From: Acidimicrobiales bacterium
GTDB lineage: Bacteria; Actinomycetota; Acidimicrobiia; Acidimicrobiales; RAAP-2
Assembly (NCBI GenBank): GCA_015478655.1
Contig: JADMIJ010000019.1
Coordinates: forward strand, 1-56,956
Length of the DNA stretch: 56,956 bases
Direction of reading: 5' to 3'
The notes below the pieces were generated by a model. That model made no database searches. It had not been told where the DNA came from and worked only from the letters and a program-made list of their open reading frames with translations. Positions 50,666 through 56,956 of the stretch are shown here, piece by piece. Position 1 is the stretch's first letter; the number at the start of each line of letters is the position of its first letter. Both the position numbers and the translations under genes were made by a program.

Positions 50666-51817
50666 ATGCCGAGGAAAAGACGGGGACTCGACGACCAGCA
50701 GAAGGCCACACTCGACGGGGCTTTCAAGGCCCAGTTCGACGAGGACGTCAGCGAACTGGAGCGGCTCGTTGAGATCCTTCCCCCCAATGAACGCGCGACC
50801 GCGTGCACGATCAAGAGGGAGCAGATGGCCAGACTGGTTGCTGATCGCCTCGTCCTCAAGCCGCGGGGCGTTCTACAGCGCCTTTACGGAAACGGAATTC
50901 CCAGAAGCTTTGCCGAACGAGAGAGACTAATGCGAGCTGTCGAAGCTGTCCTCCGTGATCAGTACGAGAAGCTGGGCGCCTCCTTTGTCCAGGACTACAT
51001 GATCTTCGTCAATCCCGTCGACGGCGACGACTACGACGACGACGGCAGTCCGGTTCCGATTGGAGAATTCGAGCAATGGTCTCAGGTCCGGATCGGAGCA
51101 TTCCTTGCGGACTCCGCCGACCCGGCCCACATCGACACGATGCACCACTACGAGGAGATCTTCCGCCAGGACATGCTCGACTATGACACTGGCGACTTCT
51201 ACTCGATCCGACGCCTGAAGGGACGCAACATCGGTCGACGGGCGAGTCAGTTTCTTCTCTACAGGGAGTCCTCCGAGCGCAAGTACACATTCAATGATGC
51301 TCAGGTCAAGGCGCTGGACGTGCAAACCAAGGATCGCTTGTCAGTTGAGCCCGAACTGGGACTGGAGAGGCTTGCCCACACTCATGCGTTCCGGATCCAC
51401 TTCCGCAAGCCGATCGAGCCGGGCGAGTCGTTTGACGTCGTTTACAACATCCGGCTCCCCGGCGAATTATTGGACCTCAACCGCGACTCAGAGGTCATGA
51501 GCATCTCGCTTACCCGCGTAAAGAATGGCGTTGACAAGTTGACCTTCAACGTCGCGCTCAGTTTCCAGCCGCAGGCCGCCGTTGCCTACAGGTTGACGCA
51601 GGCAAAGCAGTTCGTGCTGTGCGATGAGAAGGCCCCGACTGTGTCGTTGTACAAGCCGAAGCACTGGTTCGAGGCGCCAGATCAATTGGGGATTGAGTGG
51701 TCGGTCGACGATCCGTACATCATCCGCTGGAGTACGACGAACCCCCGTGGCCGCATGTACATCATCAATTTCCGAGGCGGAGACCCTGAAAATCCCTTGT
51801 CAAACGGAAAGAAGTGA
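50666..51817 (+). CDS. Unknown 383-aa protein of the metabolic operon
   Basis: No family recognised. The first 110 residues are helical and charged (DEDVSELERLVEILPP, SFAERERLMRAVEAVL). An acidic patch (NPVDGDDYDDDG) follows near 117. The C-terminal 200 residues are beta-rich (FRIHFRKPIEPGESFDVVY, KLTFNVALSFQP, PYIIRWSTTNPRGRMYIINF) and look like an Ig- or C2-like sandwich. No signal peptide or TM. GGAGG lies before the ATG. Could be a scaffold or regulator; it has lower GC at third positions in places than its neighbours. Confidence 0.6.
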   Translation: MPRKRRGLDDQQKATLDGAFKAQFDEDVSELERLVEILPPNERATACTIKREQMARLVADRLVLKPRGVLQRLYGNGIPRSFAERERLMRAVEAVLRDQYEKLGASFVQDYMIFVNPVDGDDYDDDGSPVPIGEFEQWSQVRIGAFLADSADPAHIDTMHHYEEIFRQDMLDYDTGDFYSIRRLKGRNIGRRASQFLLYRESSERKYTFNDAQVKALDVQTKDRLSVEPELGLERLAHTHAFRIHFRKPIEPGESFDVVYNIRLPGELLDLNRDSEVMSISLTRVKNGVDKLTFNVALSFQPQAAVAYRLTQAKQFVLCDEKAPTVSLYKPKHWFEAPDQLGIEWSVDDPYIIRWSTTNPRGRMYIINFRGGDPENPLSNGKK

Positions 51818-51824
51818 TCGCAGA

Positions 51825-52571
51825 ATGAATCGCTATTTCGTGGCAGGCGGAACGTCGGGCATCGGGCGCCAATGCACTTTCGAACTTCTCCGCCGCGGGG
51901 ACGAAGTGGTCGCCATCGGCCGGGGTGACGAGCATGCTGAAGACCTTCGCCAATCGGTTCCCGCGAGTCTCCGTCCGTTGCTCACCGTCGTTGTTGGCGA
52001 TCTAACTGACGTCGCGACTGCGAGACAGGTCGTCACCGCTGGAAATCCAGGTCCCGTGGCCGGGCTTGTCAACAGCGTTGGCTGCATAAGCGTTGGCGGC
52101 ATCGAGACCGAGACGCCGGAAAGATGGAAAAGTACCATCGCCACCAATCTCGACTCCGCCTTCAACATAACGCAGGCACTGCTCCCGCGCCTTCGCCAGT
52201 CCTCCGGATCGTCGATTGTCAATGTCTCGTCCATCTGCAGCCGGAGGCCCTGTGAATCGCTGTCGTATTCCGTCAGCAAAGCCGCCCTCGACATGTTCAC
52301 GATGCATCTGGCCAAGGACTTGGCCCGGTATTCGATCCGCGTGAACTCCGTGAATCCGGGCGTCGTGAAGACGAACCTTCAACTTGGCTCCGGTCTTTTC
52401 GAAGACAAGGCTGCTTACGAGAGATGGCTGAAGGAGATGGCGGCCCTTCATCCTCTCGGAGGCGGTTCCGTCGAAGACGTTGCGTCGGCCGTGCTTTTCC
52501 TTCTGGGTCGGGGCTCCACCTGGATTACCGGCACCGTTCTCGCCGTCGATGGAGGCCGTGCGGTCGCGTGA
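51825..52571 (+). CDS. Short-chain dehydrogenase/reductase
   Basis: A 248-aa classical SDR: FVAGGTSGIGRQCTF (cofactor loop), GLVNSVG near 78 in place of NNAG, SSIVNVSSI near 125, catalytic YSVSK near 142, and IRVNSVNPGVVKT. The C-terminus ITGTVLAVDGG is standard. It would oxidise a hydroxyl or reduce a ketone with NAD(P). ATG 51825 lies 7 nt after the previous stop. Confidence 0.92.
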   Translation: MNRYFVAGGTSGIGRQCTFELLRRGDEVVAIGRGDEHAEDLRQSVPASLRPLLTVVVGDLTDVATARQVVTAGNPGPVAGLVNSVGCISVGGIETETPERWKSTIATNLDSAFNITQALLPRLRQSSGSSIVNVSSICSRRPCESLSYSVSKAALDMFTMHLAKDLARYSIRVNSVNPGVVKTNLQLGSGLFEDKAAYERWLKEMAALHPLGGGSVEDVASAVLFLLGRGSTWITGTVLAVDGGRAVA

Positions 52572-52603
52572 GCATCCGGCCCAACCAAAGGAGATCGGCG
52601 GAC

Positions 52604-53191
52604 GTGCTGACAGGATTCGGGAAGGAGGGACTTGATCCTCGCCTGACATGGGATCACGAGCCCCCTCGATGGGATGTCGAGTCCGATGGCGACGTCCTGG
52701 CTTGTGACGTCATGGGCGGCACCAACTATTGGCAACGGACACGCCATGGTCGTCGGGACGACAACGGGCACTTTCTCGCGTTGTCCATAACAAACGACTT
52801 CGAGATGACCGTCACCGTGTCGGCGATGCCGAACACCCAGTACGACCAGGCCGGTCTGATGATTCGTGACTCTGCAGACTGCTGGATCAAGACGTCGGCA
52901 GAGTATGAGGAGCCAGGCTGGAGCCGGCTCGGTGCGGTCGTGACAAACCACGGGTGGTCCGATTGGTCGACCCAGAATGTCGGGGACGGGGAGCGGCGGC
53001 TGCGCATTCGACGGATCGGTGGTGATGTCATCGTTGACGCGGCTACTGGAACGGATCCGTGGTCACAATTGCGTGTAGCCCACCTTGTGTATGCCGCCGA
53101 CAGTGTGCGGGCAGGTGTCTATGCATGTGCCCCGCGAGGCTCGGGGTTTCCCGTCCGGTTCCGCTCCTTTGCACTCGACACCGTGACCTAA
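52604..53191 (+). CDS. DUF1349-like beta-sandwich protein
   Basis: A 195-aa protein: WDHEPPRWDVESDGDVLACDV, DFEMTVTVSAMPNTQYDQAGLMIR, CWIKTSAEYE, VRAGVYACAPRGSGFPVRF (given in parts). This is the DUF1349 concanavalin-like fold that includes sugar-related proteins of unknown reaction. GTG 52604 has AAAGGAG about 10 nt upstream and gives the usual start VLTGFGKEGLDPRLTW; GTG 52568, overlapping the SDR stop, would add 12 residues. Last gene of the cargo operon. Confidence 0.82.
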   Translation: MLTGFGKEGLDPRLTWDHEPPRWDVESDGDVLACDVMGGTNYWQRTRHGRRDDNGHFLALSITNDFEMTVTVSAMPNTQYDQAGLMIRDSADCWIKTSAEYEEPGWSRLGAVVTNHGWSDWSTQNVGDGERRLRIRRIGGDVIVDAATGTDPWSQLRVAHLVYAADSVRAGVYACAPRGSGFPVRFRSFALDTVT

Positions 53192-53346
53192 CGACGCGAA
53201 TCTCGCGGCATCGACTTCCTCGGTCACGAGGTAAGCTGTCGATGCGATCGTGCTGCAGAGTCTGCATCTGCAGCGTGCGTGCGGGGCACGCCAGTGTACG
53301 CGTGCATAGCCGTTTCGACGTGTTGTGACGCGTTCAGTGTGGGGGA

Positions 53347-53574
53347 TTGCCGCGTTTCGTCATCAGGGCTGACGATGCACGCATGCGAAAAGATGAGAAA
53401 CAGCCGCAGTCACCCGGAGTGTGGACGCTGTGGGCTGATGACCCGAAACCTGATACGGGACTGCGTCCCCTCAGGAGCTGGATCACGGTGCACCCTGCCG
53501 TCCGGTACGTCCCCGATCCCAACTTCGATCCTGTTGCGAGCAGGTATTACGAGTCCGGGGGGTCGGACCTGTGA
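53347..53574 (+). CDS. Small hypothetical protein, first of the membrane cassette
   Basis: A 75-aa ORF starting at TTG 53347 (or ATG 53383). Features seen are GVWTLWADDPKPDTG and YVPDPNFDPVASRYYES; no known family, no TM. Its stop overlaps the GTG of the next gene, so it is likely translated. The 155 bp upstream have only a weak hairpin and may hold the promoter. Confidence 0.5.
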   Translation: MPRFVIRADDARMRKDEKQPQSPGVWTLWADDPKPDTGLRPLRSWITVHPAVRYVPDPNFDPVASRYYESGGSDL

Positions 53575-54428
53575 GCCCGGCCTCGACTCCGTCGAAGAAG
53601 CTCGTCGCGTTGCCCAGCGCCATCGGCGACTCCACATCCGAGGAGCCCGCCGGCCCAGCGACGGCACTCGGGCGCCTGCTGAGCAGGCAACGTCACGCCC
53701 CCGACCTCCTCGCTGAAGCCCGTCACCGGCACGGCGTTGCGCGCCGCTCCGTCTCGACCGCAGAAGGCGCGACGAGGGAGGCGCGCGACGCCGTGCGTGT
53801 CTACACGAACCTCAGGCGCGAGGTCGACCCCCGTCAAGTCAGGAGGCTCCGGTTCGTCACGGGCTTCGTGCTGACGCCGCTGCTCTGTCTCATCGGGGCC
53901 GCGGCAATCGTTCTGATCGTCTGGAACCTAGGCTGGTCGTGGCGCATCGCGGTCCCGCTGATCCTGGCTGTGCTGGCCGTGGCTGTTGCCTGGCGCGCTG
54001 TAGCCCGCCTTCGCCAGGGGATGAGCATCCGTCCCTTTGTGCTGATCGGGGCGATCACCCTCGTCTTCCTCACGGCACTCCACGTGCTCACAACCCTGGG
54101 TAGCCGCACGGTTGCGCTGCTCTCCGGGTTGGGCCTCGCTGCGCTGGTCGTCGGGGCCGTAACGGCGGCCACGTGGGTGGTCGAGCACACTGAATCCAAG
54201 GTGGTGGCGAGTGCCCGGCGTCCCTGGCGAGCTGCCGAAGGCCGTCGTCTGGCGACCGTGGACCTGGCATCAAAGGACGAAGACGCCGCCGAACACGCCG
54301 AAGAGGTCTGGCTGTCCCTCGTCGAAGAAGAAGCCCGACTGGCGGTCGCCGAGGGCGGCACCGCTCCAGAGTCGTGGGTGGAGGACCTGGTGGCCCACGC
54401 CCGCCGGGCGGCCCGGCCCGAGGCCTGA
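53571..54428 (+). CDS. Polytopic membrane protein of attR cassette
   Basis: A 285-aa protein. A soluble N-terminus of about 90 residues with a helical basic stretch precedes four predicted TM helices (FVLTPLLCLIGAAAIVLIVWN, AVPLILAVLAVAVAWRAV, FVLIGAITLVFLTALHVL, LGLAALVVGAVTAATWVV; given in parts). A charged cytoplasmic C-terminus of about 80 residues follows, rich in Glu (EEVWLSLVEEEARLAV). No family recognised. GTG 53571 overlaps the previous stop. Confidence 0.7.
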   Translation: MSPASTPSKKLVALPSAIGDSTSEEPAGPATALGRLLSRQRHAPDLLAEARHRHGVARRSVSTAEGATREARDAVRVYTNLRREVDPRQVRRLRFVTGFVLTPLLCLIGAAAIVLIVWNLGWSWRIAVPLILAVLAVAVAWRAVARLRQGMSIRPFVLIGAITLVFLTALHVLTTLGSRTVALLSGLGLAALVVGAVTAATWVVEHTESKVVASARRPWRAAEGRRLATVDLASKDEDAAEHAEEVWLSLVEEEARLAVAEGGTAPESWVEDLVAHARRAARPEA

Positions 54429-54468
54429 GTTCGAACGACAACGGATACCCGAGCAGAAAGGACAGGCA

Positions 54469-55614
54469 ATGCATACATCCGCTCGGCGGTCATCGCTGAT
54501 TGCGATTCTCGCCGTCGCCACCCTCGCCACGACGTTGTGTGGCTGCAACCTCATGGGCGATGGTCCCACCGGCTCGACCGTCCGCATATCCGAGCCCCAG
54601 GTTCCGCCCAGTGCGCTGACGGTCGTCGTCGAAGCGGCGGATCCCGGCACGATCACCCAGCTCCGGTCCCTCCTCAAGGGGACGGCGCGACCCAAGGAAC
54701 ACCTCGCCGTCATCGGATCGGCGGGATCGGCGGTGTCTTCCGTGACGCCGGGTTCGACGTCGCTTCCGGCACCCCATGCTCCGCGTCCGTTGCCGGCCGG
54801 AGCGACCACCTACCAGCGTGCCGAACATCAACACGCCGTTGTCGCCTACCAGTCGGCTCTCTCGTCAGCCCGTGACCAGGTCGCGCGGACAACCCGGGAT
54901 CGTCTCGACTCGTGGGTCCGGGGATTGCGGCTCGGAACTGTCCAGCCCGCGGGTGAGCCCGTCGAGACCGAACTCGAACAAGCCGGAGGAACGTTCGCGA
55001 GTCTCGCACAAGCCGGGCTGGGTCTGAGCACCCGCAAGACGTTGGTGCTGCTCGGTAACGGCTCCGGCATGCAGCTGCTGACACAGCCGGTGGGCGGGCT
55101 CCAGGGCGCGACGGTGATCGTCACGGGCGTGTCCGGCGACGCCACCGTCGTGGCGCAGTGGCAGGCGGCCCTCCTGGCGACCGGAGCTGCTCGGACGGTC
55201 GTCCTGGGTCCCGCGACAGTGGATGAGCTGGAAGCGGTGACAGCCCAAGGTCTCGGCGGGACCGTCACCGACACCCTCGCCGACGCCGGTCTGTTCTCGG
55301 AAGGGTCCGCAACGCTGCTTCCGCAGGCATCCCCGCAGCTGTCGCAGATAGCGCATCTCCTCTCCGTGACCTACCCCGACGCGACCGCGACGGTGATCGG
55401 CCTGTGCGACCCCGTCGGGGGCGACACGATCAACGCACTCCTGGCGCAGCAACGCGCTGCGGCCGTGGTCTCCGCTCTGGAGGCGATGGGCGTGCCCTCC
55501 GAACGACTCGAGCCGATCGCGCTCGGCGATGCCGATCCTGCCGCCCCGCCCGGTCCAGGTGGCATCCAACCCCTCGACCGCCGTGTCCTCGTGGTGATCG
55601 AACCGAGTGGATGA
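54469..55614 (+). CDS. Lipoprotein with OmpA/MotB-like C-terminal domain
   Basis: A 381-aa protein. The signal peptide (LIAILAVATLATTLCGC) has a likely lipobox LCGC, with mature Cys near residue 25. A middle region of about 220 residues has alternating strands and helices. The last 95 residues match the OmpA/MotB peptidoglycan-binding fold (TVIGLCDPVGGDTINALLAQQ, then AAAVVSALEAMGVPSERL and DRRVLVVIEP). It could tie a membrane complex made of the two flanking proteins to the cell wall. AAAGGACAGG lies before ATG 54469. Confidence 0.77.
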   Translation: MHTSARRSSLIAILAVATLATTLCGCNLMGDGPTGSTVRISEPQVPPSALTVVVEAADPGTITQLRSLLKGTARPKEHLAVIGSAGSAVSSVTPGSTSLPAPHAPRPLPAGATTYQRAEHQHAVVAYQSALSSARDQVARTTRDRLDSWVRGLRLGTVQPAGEPVETELEQAGGTFASLAQAGLGLSTRKTLVLLGNGSGMQLLTQPVGGLQGATVIVTGVSGDATVVAQWQAALLATGAARTVVLGPATVDELEAVTAQGLGGTVTDTLADAGLFSEGSATLLPQASPQLSQIAHLLSVTYPDATATVIGLCDPVGGDTINALLAQQRAAAVVSALEAMGVPSERLEPIALGDADPAAPPGPGGIQPLDRRVLVVIEPSG

Positions 55615-55666
55615 CGGCCTCACGTTCAACGACCAAACCGATCCCTAGTACCCAAAGGAGCAAGCC

Positions 55667-56572
55667 ATGAGCGTCACCATCCAACCCCTCTTCCCACCCG
55701 AACCCGAGCCGGACGACAGGCCCGTCACACCGGCAGAACGTGACCTCGCTGGACCCGTCCTCAAGGAGGTCATGGAGAAGTCGCCCGGGTTTACCGCTCA
55801 GCTTCGCCAGGCGATGACCAAGGAGCAGATGGCCCAGCGGGCTGAGGCGGAGTCACAGGCCGCCACCAAGGCCGCACGGGACGCTGCGGCGGACACGGCG
55901 ACCGTCCTCCACGGGACCGACCCCGACTCGTCGCGCCGGTTCCCGTGGCTCCTGGGCTCTGTCCTTGCCGGGGCGCTCGCCCTCGTCGACTCCGTGCCCT
56001 CGTACTTCGCCGCTCAGGCCTTCGGCCTCGACCAGGCCGGCACCGACGTGGTCACCATCCTTTTGGTGGGAGCGCTGGCGTCTGCGATGTGGCTGATGAC
56101 GCTCTTCACCGAGCACAGACGCCACCGGGTCAGGGCGATGGTGCAGATCATCGTTGGGGTCGGCCTCGTCATCATCACCGTCCTCCGGGCACAGTTCCTC
56201 TCCGCTACAACGGGCGCCGGTCCGGCTACGGTGCTCCTCCAAGCGATCGCCCTCAGCGCGATGAGCGGGGGCCTAGTGGCCGTCGGATACGTCATCCTCC
56301 AGCACCGCAAGTCGCGGGTTGTGGCCAAAACGGAGCAGGTCGCCAGCCGAAGGGAGACGGAGGCGTCCGTGGCCACCGACACAGCGGCCAGGCTCCGGGC
56401 GTCCGCGGATGACGCGCTCCTCGGCCTCGACAACTACGTCGTGCCGCACGCCCTCGGGATGGACCCTCCGCAGGGCCTGGATCACCACCGGTTCGTAGCG
56501 GCGCTTCGATCCGTGGTCCGGGCGCTCGTGGTCGGTGCACCGGGATCGCCCGGCGCAAGGCAACAGCCGTGA
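55667..56572 (+). CDS. Membrane protein, last gene of the element
   Basis: A 301-aa protein. The N-terminal 90 residues are soluble, Glu/Ala-rich and probably a coiled coil (QMAQRAEAESQAATKAARDA). Four predicted TM helices lie near 94-210 (WLLGSVLAGALALVDSVPSYF, VTILLVGALASAMWLMTLF, VQIIVGVGLVIITVL, AIALSAMSGGLVAVGYVIL). A cytoplasmic C-terminus of about 90 residues follows. AAAGGAG lies before the ATG. Similar in layout to the 285-aa protein of the same cassette. Confidence 0.72.
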   Translation: MSVTIQPLFPPEPEPDDRPVTPAERDLAGPVLKEVMEKSPGFTAQLRQAMTKEQMAQRAEAESQAATKAARDAAADTATVLHGTDPDSSRRFPWLLGSVLAGALALVDSVPSYFAAQAFGLDQAGTDVVTILLVGALASAMWLMTLFTEHRRHRVRAMVQIIVGVGLVIITVLRAQFLSATTGAGPATVLLQAIALSAMSGGLVAVGYVILQHRKSRVVAKTEQVASRRETEASVATDTAARLRASADDALLGLDNYVVPHALGMDPPQGLDHHRFVAALRSVVRALVVGAPGSPGARQQP

Positions 56573-56901
56573 CGGTCACCGGTGGCAAACTCAAGGTCTC
56601 CTTGACCCGGAGGCCCCCTGGATTGCGGGTTCCCTATCACCCATCTCGTGGTGAGCCCTAGTCAGAACAGGCGTAGTCAGATGCTGGGTTGCTGAAGCGG
56701 GTAAATTTGTGTCCGGTCAGGACCCGCTGACATGGACCAACTCGAACCGGGCAAGAAGCCAACACGCGAGCCAACAATTGGGTCTCTTGGCGTAGCGCAG
56801 CGTCCCACCTCGTTTCGCGGCCCTCTGAAAAGATGGGTATCTACCAGGCTAAATGCGACGAGATGGGATTCTCGGCGACACTATGGCACAACCAAAATCG
56901 C
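56573..56901. other. Right-end non-coding region
   Basis: About 330 bp without a supportable gene between the last CDS and attR. It is less GC-rich near 56690-56720 and 56825-56900. It contains the right pair of integrase arm-type sites, annotated separately; no terminator with a clear stem and T-run was seen. Confidence 0.6.
56756..56776 (+). promoter_or_regulatory. Right arm-type integrase sites
   Basis: AAGCCAACA at 56756-56764 and GAGCCAACA at 56768-56776, 12 bp apart in the same orientation as the left pair. They lie about 126-146 bp inside attR; the left pair lies 72-92 bp inside attL. Confidence 0.65.
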
Positions 56902-56943
56902 ACTACGGATCAGAAGGTTGCAGGTTCGAATCCTGCCGAGCGC
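56902..56943 (+). repeat. attR core, 42-bp direct repeat
   Basis: Perfect copy of 14-55, followed by GCCA. It lacks the 5' half of the tRNA, so it is a tRNA remnant and not a gene. Host DNA should start at about 56948. Confidence 0.93.
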
Positions 56944-56956
56944 GCCAATCTGCGAC

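Larger units (their letters stand above)
14..56943. mobile_element. Integrative and conjugative element in tRNA-Arg
   Basis: The element is bounded by a perfect 42-bp direct repeat (14-55 and 56902-56943) made of the 3' part of a tRNA-Arg gene. A tyrosine integrase lies beside the left copy, facing inward. Between the repeats are a MOBF relaxase, a VirD4 coupling protein, VirB2-, VirB4- and VirB6-like proteins, a Tad pilus locus, ParB, SSB, an antirestriction protein, several defence systems and metabolic cargo. No transposase or rRNA gene was seen. The gene set is that of a self-transmissible element; whether it is still active cannot be judged from sequence alone. Confidence 0.93.

Noticed and set aside
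53347..56572. Zorya-type system (ZorAB)
   Set aside because: There is an OmpA/MotB-like domain, but no MotA-like channel protein and no ZorC/D/E-type gene; topology does not match.
56902..56947. Second tRNA gene at the right end
   Set aside because: Only the 3' part is present; upstream bases do not form the D-arm or acceptor 5' strand. It is the attR remnant.

Overview
The window is one complete integrative and conjugative element (ICE) of about 56.9 kb, integrated in a tRNA-Arg(ACG) gene. The window opens inside that tRNA gene. A perfect 42-bp copy of its 3' part (14-55) recurs at 56902-56943, giving attL and attR. A tyrosine integrase sits beside attL with a convergent excisionase. The host is most likely a high-GC actinomycete. 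Pointers are an Lsr2-type DNA-binding domain, an SCO6880-type split VirB4, a LysM protein with an activator-like (BTAD/SARP) C-terminus, many GTG/TTG starts and apparently leaderless genes. Genus cannot be read from the sequence.

Layout. 1-3.4 kb: attL, integrase, excisionase, two coupled small genes, a ribbon-helix-helix (RHH) protein and clusters of a 9-bp repeat (GGGTGACGT). 3.4-14.5 kb, plus strand: a Tad-type pilus operon (lipoprotein, PKD-like secreted protein, CpaB, TadZ, TadA, TadB, TadC, pilin, three TadE/TadG-like pseudopilins, LysM-activator protein). 14.5-23.2 kb, minus strand: two defence operons. One carries a 26-codon leader, a SLATT two-TM effector and two CD-NTase-like nucleotidyltransferases (CBASS-like). 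The other carries type III Mod and Res and a GmrSD-like DUF262 nuclease. Both start from the same 18-bp promoter. 23.2-31.0 kb: ardC, a 53-aa very acidic protein, ssb and parB. The first three are preceded by related leaders, and this block is interrupted by a 1167-aa SIR2 protein on the minus strand. 31.1-35.7 kb: terminator, candidate oriT, MOBF relaxase-helicase and an unknown gene. 35.7-46.8 kb, minus strand: the type IV secretion operon, reading leftward from 46.8 kb (VirB2-, VirB6-, split VirB4- and VirB8-like proteins, SLT/NlpC hydrolase, a small protein with a QLSLF clamp motif, VirD4/TraG, DUF4913-like), then a SIR2-Lsr2 fusion and an RHH antitoxin-like gene. 47.2-53.2 kb: a nine-gene metabolic cargo operon. 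53.3-56.6 kb: a four-gene membrane/OmpA-like cassette next to attR.

How the parts fit. Integrase and excisionase act at attL/attR, and pairs of AAGCCAACA-type sites inside each end look like integrase arm sites. The relaxase and VirD4 deliver DNA to the T4SS, and the Tad pilus may supply contact between cells. ArdC, the acidic protein and SSB look like early genes that protect incoming DNA. CBASS-like, type III RM, GmrSD and two SIR2 proteins defend the established element. The GGGTGACGT repeat, mostly in 12-bp register, stands before the pilus, relaxase, T4SS and small regulatory operons and usually points downstream, so these transfer operons may form one regulon.
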